64,000 nucleotides of DNA, from the NCBI GenBank assembly GCA_017883205.1, contig JADGNZ010000015.1, positions 1 to 64,000 of the forward strand, read 5' to 3'. Positions within the stretch are counted from its first letter, which is position 1, and every line of letters begins with the position of its first letter. The notes beneath the pieces are model-generated. The model did no database searches. It was not told where the DNA came from and worked only from the letters and a program-made list of their open reading frames with translations. The stretch is from Thermoanaerobaculia bacterium. GTDB taxonomy: Bacteria; Acidobacteriota; Thermoanaerobaculia; Gp7-AA8. Made by a program: the position numbers and the translations under genes. Below, piece after piece: positions 6,158-13,895 of the stretch.

Positions 6158-8848
6158 ATGGCGGAATGGTCCATCGTCATCTCGGGTCCAGCGGGATCAG
6201 CGAAGTTTGATCCCAACCCTCAGCCAGTGTCTGCGAACGATATCGTCAGTTGGTCAAACCGGACCGACGATCCGCACACGATCGTCATCGACGGGCAACC
6301 CAACGTACAGCCAATGCCCGCGCCAGCGTGGGGATCGTCGAAGCCGGCCTACCAGGTCTCGGCGGCGGTCACCTACAGATGTAAAGACCACGAAAACGAA
6401 ACAGGGTCGATCACGATCAAGACGGCTGTGCTTCTGCTGGCCCTCATGGCCGGCTTCTTCGCGCCATCGCTGAAAGCGCAAGTGACCTGCGCGCAGCTCA
6501 TCGGCGGAGAGCTGAAGTCGCCCGCGGAGATCGGTGTCCACGACGAAGCGAAGCAGACGACTCACGGAACGCTCGTCACCAGCGGTGAGAAGCAGCTCAT
6601 CGCGTTTCCAAAAGGGACGCGGGTAACCACCGGGCCGATCACGGAGAGCAACATCACCTGTAACGCGCAATGGATGCGGACGTACCGGAAGGACGAGCCG
6701 GGACCAAACAGCCAGCAGCCCAACGCGCCGGTGGTGCTTCCCGAGCCCGGCCCGACGATTCGCACAAAGGTGGGCGACCTCGTCGAGCTGACGTTTCTGA
6801 ACCTGATCGACGACCTCAATTTCCCCGGCACCGACACCGGCGACTGCGACCAGGTGCAGGGCAACAGCGGTCAGGTTTATCCGCAGACCGACAAGATGCC
6901 CAACTGCTTCCACGGGTCGGTCTTCACGAACGTTCACTATCACGGCACGCACACCAGTCCCAACTCCACGGCCGACAACGTGTTCCTCGAGATCGTCCCC
7001 TCGCCGCGGTCGAAGAGCGCCGCCCGAACGCCGGCGATCACGGCCGCGAGCGTGAAGGATCAGTTCGCGGAGTTCTTCGCCAACTGCGAGAAGAACGTGA
7101 ACAACCCCAGCAGCGCGCAAATATGGCCGCGGATCTGGAACCAACTGCCCAAGGAATACCGCGAGACCCAGGACAAGGAGTTAGGCAAAGCGCAGCCGAA
7201 CCTGCTCAAGGCCAACGCGAACGCGATCGAGAACGGCGCGTTTCCGCAAAACTACATCGGAGCATTTCCCTACTGTTATCGCCTGCCCGTCTTCAAGTCC
7301 GACGCTGTTCCCGTCGCAACGGCCGCGTCGCACGGCGCAGGTTCGATGGAGCATGACGACGCGTTGACAGGACGCCCCGTGATCATGGGGCAGGCGCCGG
7401 GGACGCATTGGTATCACGCCCACAAACATGGCTCGACGACGCTCAATGTCGCCAACGGCATGACCGGGGTGATGGTCATCGAAGGCGACTACGACAAGCA
7501 GATCAAGGCGTTCTACGACACCTACGGCGGCATCACGCAGCAGGTCATCGTCCTCAACCAGCTCGGCGGCATCCCGAGGCGCGAAGGCGGCAACGTGTCG
7601 AGCCCGGGACCCTACTTCTCGGTGAACGGACGGTTGCAGCCCTACGTGACGATGAAACCGGGCGCCGTGCAATGGTGGCGTATCGCCAATACGTCGAGCC
7701 GCACCACCCTGATTCTCAAAGTGCCCGCCGGCGTGACGTGGAGACAACTGGCGCAGGACGGCGTGCAGCTTACCGACAGGAATTACAAGTCGAGCCAGAA
7801 CGCGGACATCGTGCTGGCGTCCGGCAACCGCGCCGATCTGCTGGTGAAAACAGCGCCGCAGGGGCAAGGCGCGACGTATCCGATCAACGCGATGCTGACC
7901 ATGGATCCTGCGATTCCCACAACAAGTACGCAGATGCTGCTCAGCATCAAGACCACCGCCTCCCAGCCCGGCGACAAAGACGTGCCCTTCATGGACCCGG
8001 CGCCTACGCAGCCGCCGTTCCTTGATGACATCAAGGACGCCGAAATCACGGGAAGAAAGACGATCGTCTTCGCAACGAACAGGAATTCAGGGACGCCTGG
8101 CTTCACGAAGCAGACGATCGATGGAAAGCAGTTCAACGGAGAGGTCGGCGCGCTCGTTCTGATGAATCAGTCCGAGGAGTGGAAGATCGTCAACGAGAGC
8201 TACGCGGGGACGAATATCGCCCATCCGTTCCACATTCACATCAACCCGTTTCAGATCACCGAGGTGTTCACGCCGAATGAAACGATGAGGACGGCGAAGG
8301 GTACGGGAAGCGTCAGCATCCCCGCGAGCTCGGCGATCGTGACCGGCTACGGCACCACCTTCACCACCGAGATCCGTCCCGGCTGGGTGCTGAACATCCC
8401 CGGCACTGGAAGGAGAATCGTTCTCAGCGTCCAGGACAACACCACACTCACGTTGACGGGTGCCATCGGCTCGACTGCCGTGCCGAGAACCGAGTTCACG
8501 ATGGACGTTCCCCGCTACGTCTTCCTCAACTCACCGCGGCCTCTCGAAGGTCAGTGCTACCTCGACCCGAACGATCCGGCGACCTGGAAGCCGTGCGCGG
8601 CAGCGCCGCAGCCGCCGCTGACCGAGAGAATCTGGTGGGACGTCTTCCCGATCCCCACCGGCCTCAACGTGACGTGGGCCGGCAACACCAGCGGCACCAA
8701 GGTGCCCGGTTACTTCAAGCTGCGCAGCCGCTTCGTCGACTACTCCGGCTACTACGTCATTCACTGCCACATCCTCTCGCATGAAGATACGGGCATGATG
8801 ACTGTGGTCTACGTCGCGCCGCTGCAACCGCCGTTCTCGCACCACTGA
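6158..8848 (+). CDS. Multicopper oxidase with N-terminal cupredoxin
   Basis: 896 aa. Four copper motifs are visible: NVHYHGTHTSP (about 262-272), THWYHAHKHGSTT (about 416-428), HPFHIHINPF (about 689-698) and VIHCHILSHEDTGMM (about 866-880, with the type 1 Cys), so the trinuclear and T1 sites look intact. Residues 1-86 form a separate small cupredoxin-like domain (DDPHTIVIDG ... TYRCKDHENETG). Residues about 87-107 (KTAVLLLALMAGFFAPSLKAQ) look like a signal peptide stranded inside the protein. Residues about 713-780 are a beta-rich insert in the last cupredoxin domain. The AAGGAGG site fits ATG 6158. It probably oxidises metals or phenolics outside the cytoplasm; the substrate is unknown. Confidence 0.88.
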   Translation: MAEWSIVISGPAGSAKFDPNPQPVSANDIVSWSNRTDDPHTIVIDGQPNVQPMPAPAWGSSKPAYQVSAAVTYRCKDHENETGSITIKTAVLLLALMAGFFAPSLKAQVTCAQLIGGELKSPAEIGVHDEAKQTTHGTLVTSGEKQLIAFPKGTRVTTGPITESNITCNAQWMRTYRKDEPGPNSQQPNAPVVLPEPGPTIRTKVGDLVELTFLNLIDDLNFPGTDTGDCDQVQGNSGQVYPQTDKMPNCFHGSVFTNVHYHGTHTSPNSTADNVFLEIVPSPRSKSAARTPAITAASVKDQFAEFFANCEKNVNNPSSAQIWPRIWNQLPKEYRETQDKELGKAQPNLLKANANAIENGAFPQNYIGAFPYCYRLPVFKSDAVPVATAASHGAGSMEHDDALTGRPVIMGQAPGTHWYHAHKHGSTTLNVANGMTGVMVIEGDYDKQIKAFYDTYGGITQQVIVLNQLGGIPRREGGNVSSPGPYFSVNGRLQPYVTMKPGAVQWWRIANTSSRTTLILKVPAGVTWRQLAQDGVQLTDRNYKSSQNADIVLASGNRADLLVKTAPQGQGATYPINAMLTMDPAIPTTSTQMLLSIKTTASQPGDKDVPFMDPAPTQPPFLDDIKDAEITGRKTIVFATNRNSGTPGFTKQTIDGKQFNGEVGALVLMNQSEEWKIVNESYAGTNIAHPFHIHINPFQITEVFTPNETMRTAKGTGSVSIPASSAIVTGYGTTFTTEIRPGWVLNIPGTGRRIVLSVQDNTTLTLTGAIGSTAVPRTEFTMDVPRYVFLNSPRPLEGQCYLDPNDPATWKPCAAAPQPPLTERIWWDVFPIPTGLNVTWAGNTSGTKVPGYFKLRSRFVDYSGYYVIHCHILSHEDTGMMTVVYVAPLQPPFSHH

Positions 8849-8858
8849 TTTTCGAGCG

Positions 8859-8884
8859 AGGGCGCGGAGAAATCTCCGCGCCCT
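8859..8884. terminator. Hairpin after the oxidase gene
   Basis: Perfect 12-bp arms AGGGCGCGGAGA / TCTCCGCGCCCT with a 2-nt centre start 10 bp past the stop. There is no T-run, so this may be a factor-assisted stop or a reduced copy of the CGCGGAGA repeat family. Confidence 0.55.
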
Positions 8885-9611
8885 TCGCGTGCGGGAGTCG
8901 CTGATCGGGATTCGGGAGTCGGAGAGACAATTCTTTCTGCTCCGACGCACGATCTCCTTCGCTGGGCGCCTTTTCGATCAATCCCTTCGGCTCCTCAATC
9001 TACCGTTTGTCCTCTTCAAGATCTGGCTTTCTGATCTTCAATCGGCCTTTTGACCCTTGAAGATCTGGCGCCCAGATCTTCGAAAGGCATTTTGGCTCTT
9101 CAAGATCTGGCGCCCAGATCTTCAAAAGGCATTTCGACTCGTCAAGATCTGGCGCCCAGATCTTCGAAAGACATTTTGGCTCTTCAAGATCTGACGCCCA
9201 GATCTTCGAAAGACATTTTGGCTCTTCAAGATCTGGCGCCCAGATCTTCGAAAGACATTTTGGCTCTTCAAGATCTGGCGCCCAGATCTTCGAAAGGCGT
9301 TTTGGCTCTTCAAGATCTGACGCCAGTTCTTCGAAAGATATTTTGGCTCTTCAAGATCTGACGCCAGTTCTTCGAAAGACATTTTGGCTCTTCAAGATCT
9401 AGCGCCAGATCTTCGAAAGACATTTTGGCTCTTCAAGATCTAGCGCCAGATCTTCGAAAGACATTTTGGCTCTTCAAGATCTGGCGCCAGATCTTCATGT
9501 GCCCGAGAGCCTTCTCGATAGCTGGCCGTCGAACCTTCAGGCGCCCGAAACCTTTTGAAGATCTGCGCGTCAAACCTTCAGAACGGTCCCCCAGTATTCA
9601 GGAGGAAAAAG
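8885..9611. other. Long non-coding gap dominated by a hairpin array
   Basis: 8890-8935 holds a GGGAGTCGGAG half-element and 9018-9058 a degenerate array unit. The core array is at 9059-9497, and decayed units continue to about 9590. Open frames across it exist only because the unit is a multiple of three. A GGAGG site at 9601 serves the next gene. Confidence 0.75.
9059..9497. repeat. 42-bp tandem hairpin array, about eleven units
   Basis: Units of 42 bp (41 bp in the right-hand part) follow the pattern AAGATCTGG-CGC-CCAGATCTT plus a spacer CGAAAGACATTTTGGCTC. Each unit holds a near-perfect 9-10-bp-arm palindrome with paired AGATCT sites. Units differ by single bases (GGC/GAC/AGC), with a sharp change from 42 to 41 bp near 9320. 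No unique spacers are present, so this is not CRISPR. Confidence 0.95.
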
Positions 9612-10106
9612 GTGGCTGACAAAGCGAAACCGACAGTTACGGAAGCGGAACGGGCAGCATCGACGGTGAGAAAGATTCTTCGTCAAGCCGCAAGGCACGT
9701 TCCGGGACTGAAAGCTTCTCACTCGACGACGTCGAAGCGCATTCGCGGACATCGAACAGTCCCGAAGGCGTTCATCCGCTCGATGATTGCGGTGGTGGAT
9801 GATGAGGAAGCACTACAGGTAATGAGCAAATTCGACCCGGAGGAGGCGCAGGCGGCGCTGCAGTTCGAAGCGGCGTTCCGTTCCATCGTCGATCAGTTGG
9901 CAATCCTGCAGAGCAGCCTCACGCACACGATCGAAGAGCGCCTCGCCGTCGTCGCCGGGAAAGCACTGCGGGCCTACGCCATCGCCAAAGGGCTCGCACG
10001 CGACGAGCGCAGTCGAGATCTGGCGCTCCGAGTTCGCCGCCTCAAGACCGCCCTCGGGCGCAAAGGTCCGCGCAAGAAGAAGAAGAAACCGCGCTCTCCG
10101 GCGTGA
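9612..10106 (+). CDS. Small basic helical protein, function unknown
   Basis: 164 aa from GTG 9612, chosen because AGGAGG (9600-9605) sits 6 bp upstream. The protein is predicted largely helical, with a central acidic/hydrophobic segment (DDEEALQVMSKFDPEEAQAALQFEAAF) and a Lys/Arg-rich tail (GRKGPRKKKKKPRSP). The N-terminal part (STVRKILRQAARHVPGLK) is also basic. A nucleic-acid-binding role is possible but no domain is recognised. It follows the 42-bp hairpin array immediately, and the decayed array units form its leader. It converges with the ankyrin gene. Confidence 0.7.
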   Translation: MADKAKPTVTEAERAASTVRKILRQAARHVPGLKASHSTTSKRIRGHRTVPKAFIRSMIAVVDDEEALQVMSKFDPEEAQAALQFEAAFRSIVDQLAILQSSLTHTIEERLAVVAGKALRAYAIAKGLARDERSRDLALRVRRLKTALGRKGPRKKKKKPRSPA

Positions 10107-10131
10107 TCGAGGATTCTCGGCTCCTCCCTTC

Positions 10132-10199
10132 TTCGCGTCTTCGCGTCTTCGCGTGAGCGTGAGCATAGGGATCACGCGAAGCCGCGAAGAACGCGAAGA
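10132..10199. repeat. CTTCGCGTCTTCGCGT inverted repeat between convergent genes
   Basis: Arms TTCGCGTCTTCGCGT and GCGAAGCCGCGAAGAACGC pair imperfectly around GAGCGTGAGCATAGGG. It sits between two convergent stops and may serve as a shared transcription stop. Confidence 0.7.
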
Positions 10200-10218
10200 G
10201 GATTCTGAAGAATGGGGG

Positions 10219-12033
10219 TTACCGCCGCCGCCCCATCTCCTCCCCCGCCGCCCGCACCTTTCGCCGCACATCGTCGTCGCCTGATGCCTCGGCGGCGGCG
10301 GTCGCGATGCGAAGCCATTCCAGCGCGCCGTCGCGATCGCCATTCCCATGCGCCAGCTTCGCAAGCCGTGTGGCCGTTTCCGCGGCGCCCGGCGGGACGT
10401 TCGTTTTCACGTAGAGGTGAAACGCTTCTTCCCACAATGCAGCGCTGTTGGTCACAACCGCGATGCTGCGAAGCGCGTTCGCAAGATCGAGCGGCGGCGC
10501 GGCCGATTCCCGGTACAGCGCAAGCGCCTCGGCATACAACGGTTCGGCCAGGTCGTCGCGGTCATCGTCGTGATGGAGATCGCCGAGGTGGCGGACGGTG
10601 TGTGCGAGAAGGAGAGGATCGCCGATGACGCGGCATACGGCCACGGCTTCTTCGTAAAACGGCAACGCTGCCGTCAGCCGTCCGAGGTCGCGATCGATCT
10701 GCGCGACGCCTTTGAGTGCCTCAACCAGCTCGCGCTGCGCGCCGCTCTGCCGCGCCTGCATCGCCGCCTCGGCGAACAGTTCACGAGCCTGTTCCGGTTC
10801 CTCGAACCGAGCACGTCTCCCGCGCCGCACCAGTTCATGGATCGGATCGGCATCCTCCGGCTGATCCGGCCGCGCGCGGAGCAGCAGCTCGTCGATGCTG
10901 CGGTTGCCGGTGAACCAGTCGTCGCCCACGTTCGCGCCCGCGGCAAGAAGCGTCTCTACAATCTCCAGGTGCGCCGGCCTCGGATGATGAATCACCGACC
11001 ACAGCGTCTGGCCGAGGACTGTTCCGCCGTACACGTTCTTCGCTTCGATCGGCGCGCCGCGAGCGAGGAGCAGCTTCACCGTGTCGAGGTGCCCTTCGTG
11101 CGCCGCGAGGTGCAGTCCGGTCATGTCGACGTCGGCCCCCGCTGCGGGATCGACACCAGAGTCGAGCAGAAACGCGACGACGCCGTTGTGGCCGTACGCG
11201 CACGCCCAGACGAATCCCTTTCCCAGCTCTCCGGTTGGCGTTGTCGCGAGAAGCTCCTTCACCCGATCGAGGCTGCCGATGCCGGCAGCGTTCTCGAAGT
11301 CGAGATACGCGCCGTGCTCCGCGAGAAATCGCGCGGCGAGCGGCCGCCCGTTCGCCAGACAGCCGCGTACCGCCTCGCCCGGCACGCGCTCGATCGTCGC
11401 GCCGCGCGCGAGCAGCAGCTCCAGCAACTCGATCTGCACACCGGCAACCTCGGGATGCACGCTCGTGGCGGCGAGGCCGAGCGTCATCGAGTGGCCGCCA
11501 TACGCGTCGGACTCCGCGTTCACATCGGCGCCGGCGTCGAGCAGCAGCCGCGTGATCGCGACGATGTTCGGCGGCGTCCGCTGCCGGAAGTCTTCGATGC
11601 CGTTCGCCGAGACGTAGTGAAGAAGCGTCGATCGATGGTCGCGGCTGGAACGCTGCCGGACCAGCTCCGGGCGTTCATCGAGCAGGCGTCGGAGCGTGTC
11701 GAGGTCGCCGGAGACGATCGCATCCGCGGCCTCCTCGAATTGCGCGTCCGCCGAGCCTGCGTGCTGCAACTCTTCGACATGCCGCGCGAACTTCGGCCAG
11801 CTCGCGAAGCCGTGCGCACGGGCGATGAAGAACTGGGCGCCGGCAAGCTTGCTGATGTTGGTAGACCGAATCCGCGTCTCCATGCGCTCGATCTGCTCGG
11901 CGGAAACGAACCGCTTCACCCACGCGCGCAACGCGGCCGGATCGTCTCTGGTAACTGCATCAAGCAGATCCTTCGCCAGCTTCTTGTAATAGCCGAGGTG
12001 AGGACGGCGCGGGAGAGGAACAGCATCCGACAT
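10219..12033 (-). CDS. Ankyrin-repeat and TPR-like protein
   Basis: 604 aa, without signal peptide or membrane helix. Residues about 1-90 form a helical head (LGYYKKLAKDLLDAV ... FFIARAHGFASWPKFARHVEE) that I associate with ankyrin proteins of soil bacteria. Residues about 95-410 contain ankyrin units (LLLDAGADVNAES, TGLHLAAHEGHLDTVKLLLARG, HLEIVETLLAAGANV). Residues about 420-590 are helical pairs of TPR type (LPFYEEAVAVCRVIGDPLLLAHTVRHLGDLHH). It is probably a cytoplasmic protein-interaction scaffold with unknown partner. It is monocistronic, with repeats on both sides. Confidence 0.85.
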   Translation of the reverse strand: MSDAVPLPRRPHLGYYKKLAKDLLDAVTRDDPAALRAWVKRFVSAEQIERMETRIRSTNISKLAGAQFFIARAHGFASWPKFARHVEELQHAGSADAQFEEAADAIVSGDLDTLRRLLDERPELVRQRSSRDHRSTLLHYVSANGIEDFRQRTPPNIVAITRLLLDAGADVNAESDAYGGHSMTLGLAATSVHPEVAGVQIELLELLLARGATIERVPGEAVRGCLANGRPLAARFLAEHGAYLDFENAAGIGSLDRVKELLATTPTGELGKGFVWACAYGHNGVVAFLLDSGVDPAAGADVDMTGLHLAAHEGHLDTVKLLLARGAPIEAKNVYGGTVLGQTLWSVIHHPRPAHLEIVETLLAAGANVGDDWFTGNRSIDELLLRARPDQPEDADPIHELVRRGRRARFEEPEQARELFAEAAMQARQSGAQRELVEALKGVAQIDRDLGRLTAALPFYEEAVAVCRVIGDPLLLAHTVRHLGDLHHDDDRDDLAEPLYAEALALYRESAAPPLDLANALRSIAVVTNSAALWEEAFHLYVKTNVPPGAAETATRLAKLAHGNGDRDGALEWLRIATAAAEASGDDDVRRKVRAAGEEMGRRR

Positions 12034-12185
12034 ACGAAACTCCTTTCATCACATGCCTGGAGTCCGCACGGTCAGGCTGAAAGAAGGTTCGTACCTTCGA
12101 TGAATTCAGTGGGTGGGCACGGCCCTTTCCGCGGACTGGATGCGTCCCAAACGCTGGGTGCATTGTATCCGGGAAGAGGGATGAC

Positions 12186-12240
12186 GTTTCACGCGGAGAC
12201 GCGGAGATCGCGGAGAACACCTTCGCGTCTTCGCGTGAGT
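12186..12240. repeat. CACGCGGAGACGCGGAGA inverted repeat
   Basis: Arms TTTCACGCGGAGACGCGGAG and CTTCGCGTCTTCGCGTGA pair across about 15 nt. It is the same family as 5106-5168 and 31679-31768, and lies between the ankyrin gene start and the outer-membrane protein stop. Confidence 0.8.
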
Positions 12241-12276
12241 GCTTCTCACCCGAACAGCGTAGAAGCACGAGCGCCG

Positions 12277-13260
12277 TCAGAAACTTCTCCTCATGCCGGC
12301 CACGTAATTCGCCTTCGACGTCAACTGGATCCCGTTCACGTGCTGGTAGAGCGGGAGCTGCACGAATCCGTAGGCAGAGGTTCCGTGGCTCATGGCCACG
12401 CGCAGGCCGGGGCTGAGATAGAGGTAGCGGCCGCCCGTCAGGCCGCGGTTCTCATGGGTCGCACCAACATCATCCTTACCGACGATCCGTCCGTTCAACT
12501 GGCCGAGGAGATGGACCGCTTGCGTGAGCGGGTATTCCGTTCCGGCGTTGAGCTGGATCTCGTGCCCGCGGCGATAGTCGCTGGTCCCGCGGCCATTCAC
12601 GCGGCTGTTCAACGCGACGAAGAACGGGATGAGTGTTGCGTGGCCCATCGGCCCTTCCAGCTTCGTGTCGCGCACAAACGCGGACTGGCAGGTGACGCCG
12701 AGGAGCGCGTCGGTGGAGCCGTTTCCAGGCGTGATCGTCACCTCGGCCTCCTCGCCGCTGCTCCCGATCTCATGGCGTGAGCCGGTCGCGAACTTCGCGC
12801 CGCCGGTGAGCCAGACGGACGAATGCGTTGGTGCATCGCTGAACAAACGCAGGCGCGCCTGGAGCGTGGCATCGCCGAGATTCCCGAAGTTCCAGCGCTC
12901 GATCTGCGCGGTCTCTTCATCGAAATGCTCATGCGACCGCGAGACATACGGAAGCGCCAGCGCGATCTGAAAGCGGTCGTTCATCGCGTAGCTCATCTGC
13001 AACGTGCCAAGACGATTGATAGTGCGAATCTCGTCATGATCGGATGCGATCTCGCCTACGTGCGCACGCCGGCTGCCAATGCGAGGCTGATCCTGATCGA
13101 TGTACTGGAATGACAGATCGAGCGAAAAGCGGCCGGTATCGCCGAACTGCAACGCGTGCAGATCGATCGGACACGATGACGAGCCGCAGCTCGCGATCGC
13201 GCTTCCTGCGGTGAACGAAAACAGAAGGAACAACGCTCCATACAAAGAGCCGTGCCGCAA
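12277..13260 (-). CDS. Outer-membrane beta-barrel (transporter-like) protein
   Basis: 327 aa. The signal peptide (MRHGSLYGALFLLFSFTAGSAIA) is followed by a Cys pair (SCGSSSCPIDL). Alternating aromatic/hydrophobic strands run to a C-terminal Phe (VAGMRRSF), typical of barrels inserted by the BAM machinery. Strand-like segments include RFSLDLSFQYIDQDQ, RFQIALALPYV and HEIQLNAGTEYPL. It lies 48 bp downstream of the Cys-rich secreted protein gene on the same strand, so the two probably form an operon. Transport or metal handling is a guess from that context. Confidence 0.75.
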   Translation of the reverse strand: MRHGSLYGALFLLFSFTAGSAIASCGSSSCPIDLHALQFGDTGRFSLDLSFQYIDQDQPRIGSRRAHVGEIASDHDEIRTINRLGTLQMSYAMNDRFQIALALPYVSRSHEHFDEETAQIERWNFGNLGDATLQARLRLFSDAPTHSSVWLTGGAKFATGSRHEIGSSGEEAEVTITPGNGSTDALLGVTCQSAFVRDTKLEGPMGHATLIPFFVALNSRVNGRGTSDYRRGHEIQLNAGTEYPLTQAVHLLGQLNGRIVGKDDVGATHENRGLTGGRYLYLSPGLRVAMSHGTSAYGFVQLPLYQHVNGIQLTSKANYVAGMRRSF

Positions 13261-13308
13261 ACGGGACCTCCTCGGCGATCGAAAAACGATGACGTGACTT
13301 GGGAGACG

Positions 13309-13650
13309 TCAGCCGAGCCGAGGAGGGGGCGTGGATGGGATCAGTGACACTGCGATCGGGACCTGAAGCGTGGCTTCGAAGGTCTGATCGTCAGGCGCAA
13401 TCACAATCGCGCCGACAGCACCCGCCAGAACCGCGCGGTGCGTGGTAACGGTGATGGCATTATTAGCATCGCGGTGACAGGCGTTGAGTCCGAGCGCACC
13501 CTTTTGATGCATCGGACAGGTCGCCTCACTCCTGCAGCACGCCGGCCCGGCGGATGTCGCGCTCCGCCCGCACGACGGAATCGCGCCAAGGATCGCGCCG
13601 CTCGCAAGGAGCGCGCAGAGGATCACGGCCGGGAGGCGATGCGCGAACAT
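13309..13650 (-). CDS. Cys/His-rich exported protein
   Basis: 113 aa. A hydrophobic N-terminus (LPAVILCALLASGAILGAI) looks like a signal peptide. The mature part begins with a metal-ligand-rich segment (SCGRS ... ACCRSEATCPMHQ ... NACHRDANN) containing five Cys and two His. The rest is beta-rich and ends in STPPPRLG. Such a cluster could bind copper or zinc; this is inferred from composition, as no family is recognised. It is first in a two-gene unit with the outer-membrane protein. Confidence 0.6.
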   Translation of the reverse strand: MFAHRLPAVILCALLASGAILGAIPSCGRSATSAGPACCRSEATCPMHQKGALGLNACHRDANNAITVTTHRAVLAGAVGAIVIAPDDQTFEATLQVPIAVSLIPSTPPPRLG

Positions 13651-13895
13651 GAGAGGAATTCTAACCTGCGTTTCTTACTCGTGTAGGGAATCGCGCGCAG
13701 CGTGTTTCTATCGAGCGCCTTCTCCCTGACGCTTCTTGTGGGGAAGGAGTTGGCCGAAGGCCGAATGAGGAGGCGTTCCAACCAGTCCCAGATCCGTGCA
13801 TTTACCGCGTTTTCAAGCAAGCAAGAGCAGCCAGCTGCGCAAGGAGCGATCTGTTGTGATGAATGTGTTAGCCTCGATCTTCCTAATCAACCCCA

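Noticed and set aside
9050..9361. 103-codon frame through the 42-bp array
   Set aside because: It is open only because the unit is 14 codons. The frame is lost where units become 41 bp, and no ribosome site is seen.
9059..9497. CRISPR array
   Set aside because: The intervals between palindromes are themselves repeated, so there are no unique spacers. No cas gene is present.
10348..12780. 810-codon plus-strand open frame opposite the ankyrin gene
   Set aside because: It is the antisense of a gene with clear ankyrin and TPR repeats. The product is Arg/Ala-rich without any domain, and it runs through the end of the next gene as well.
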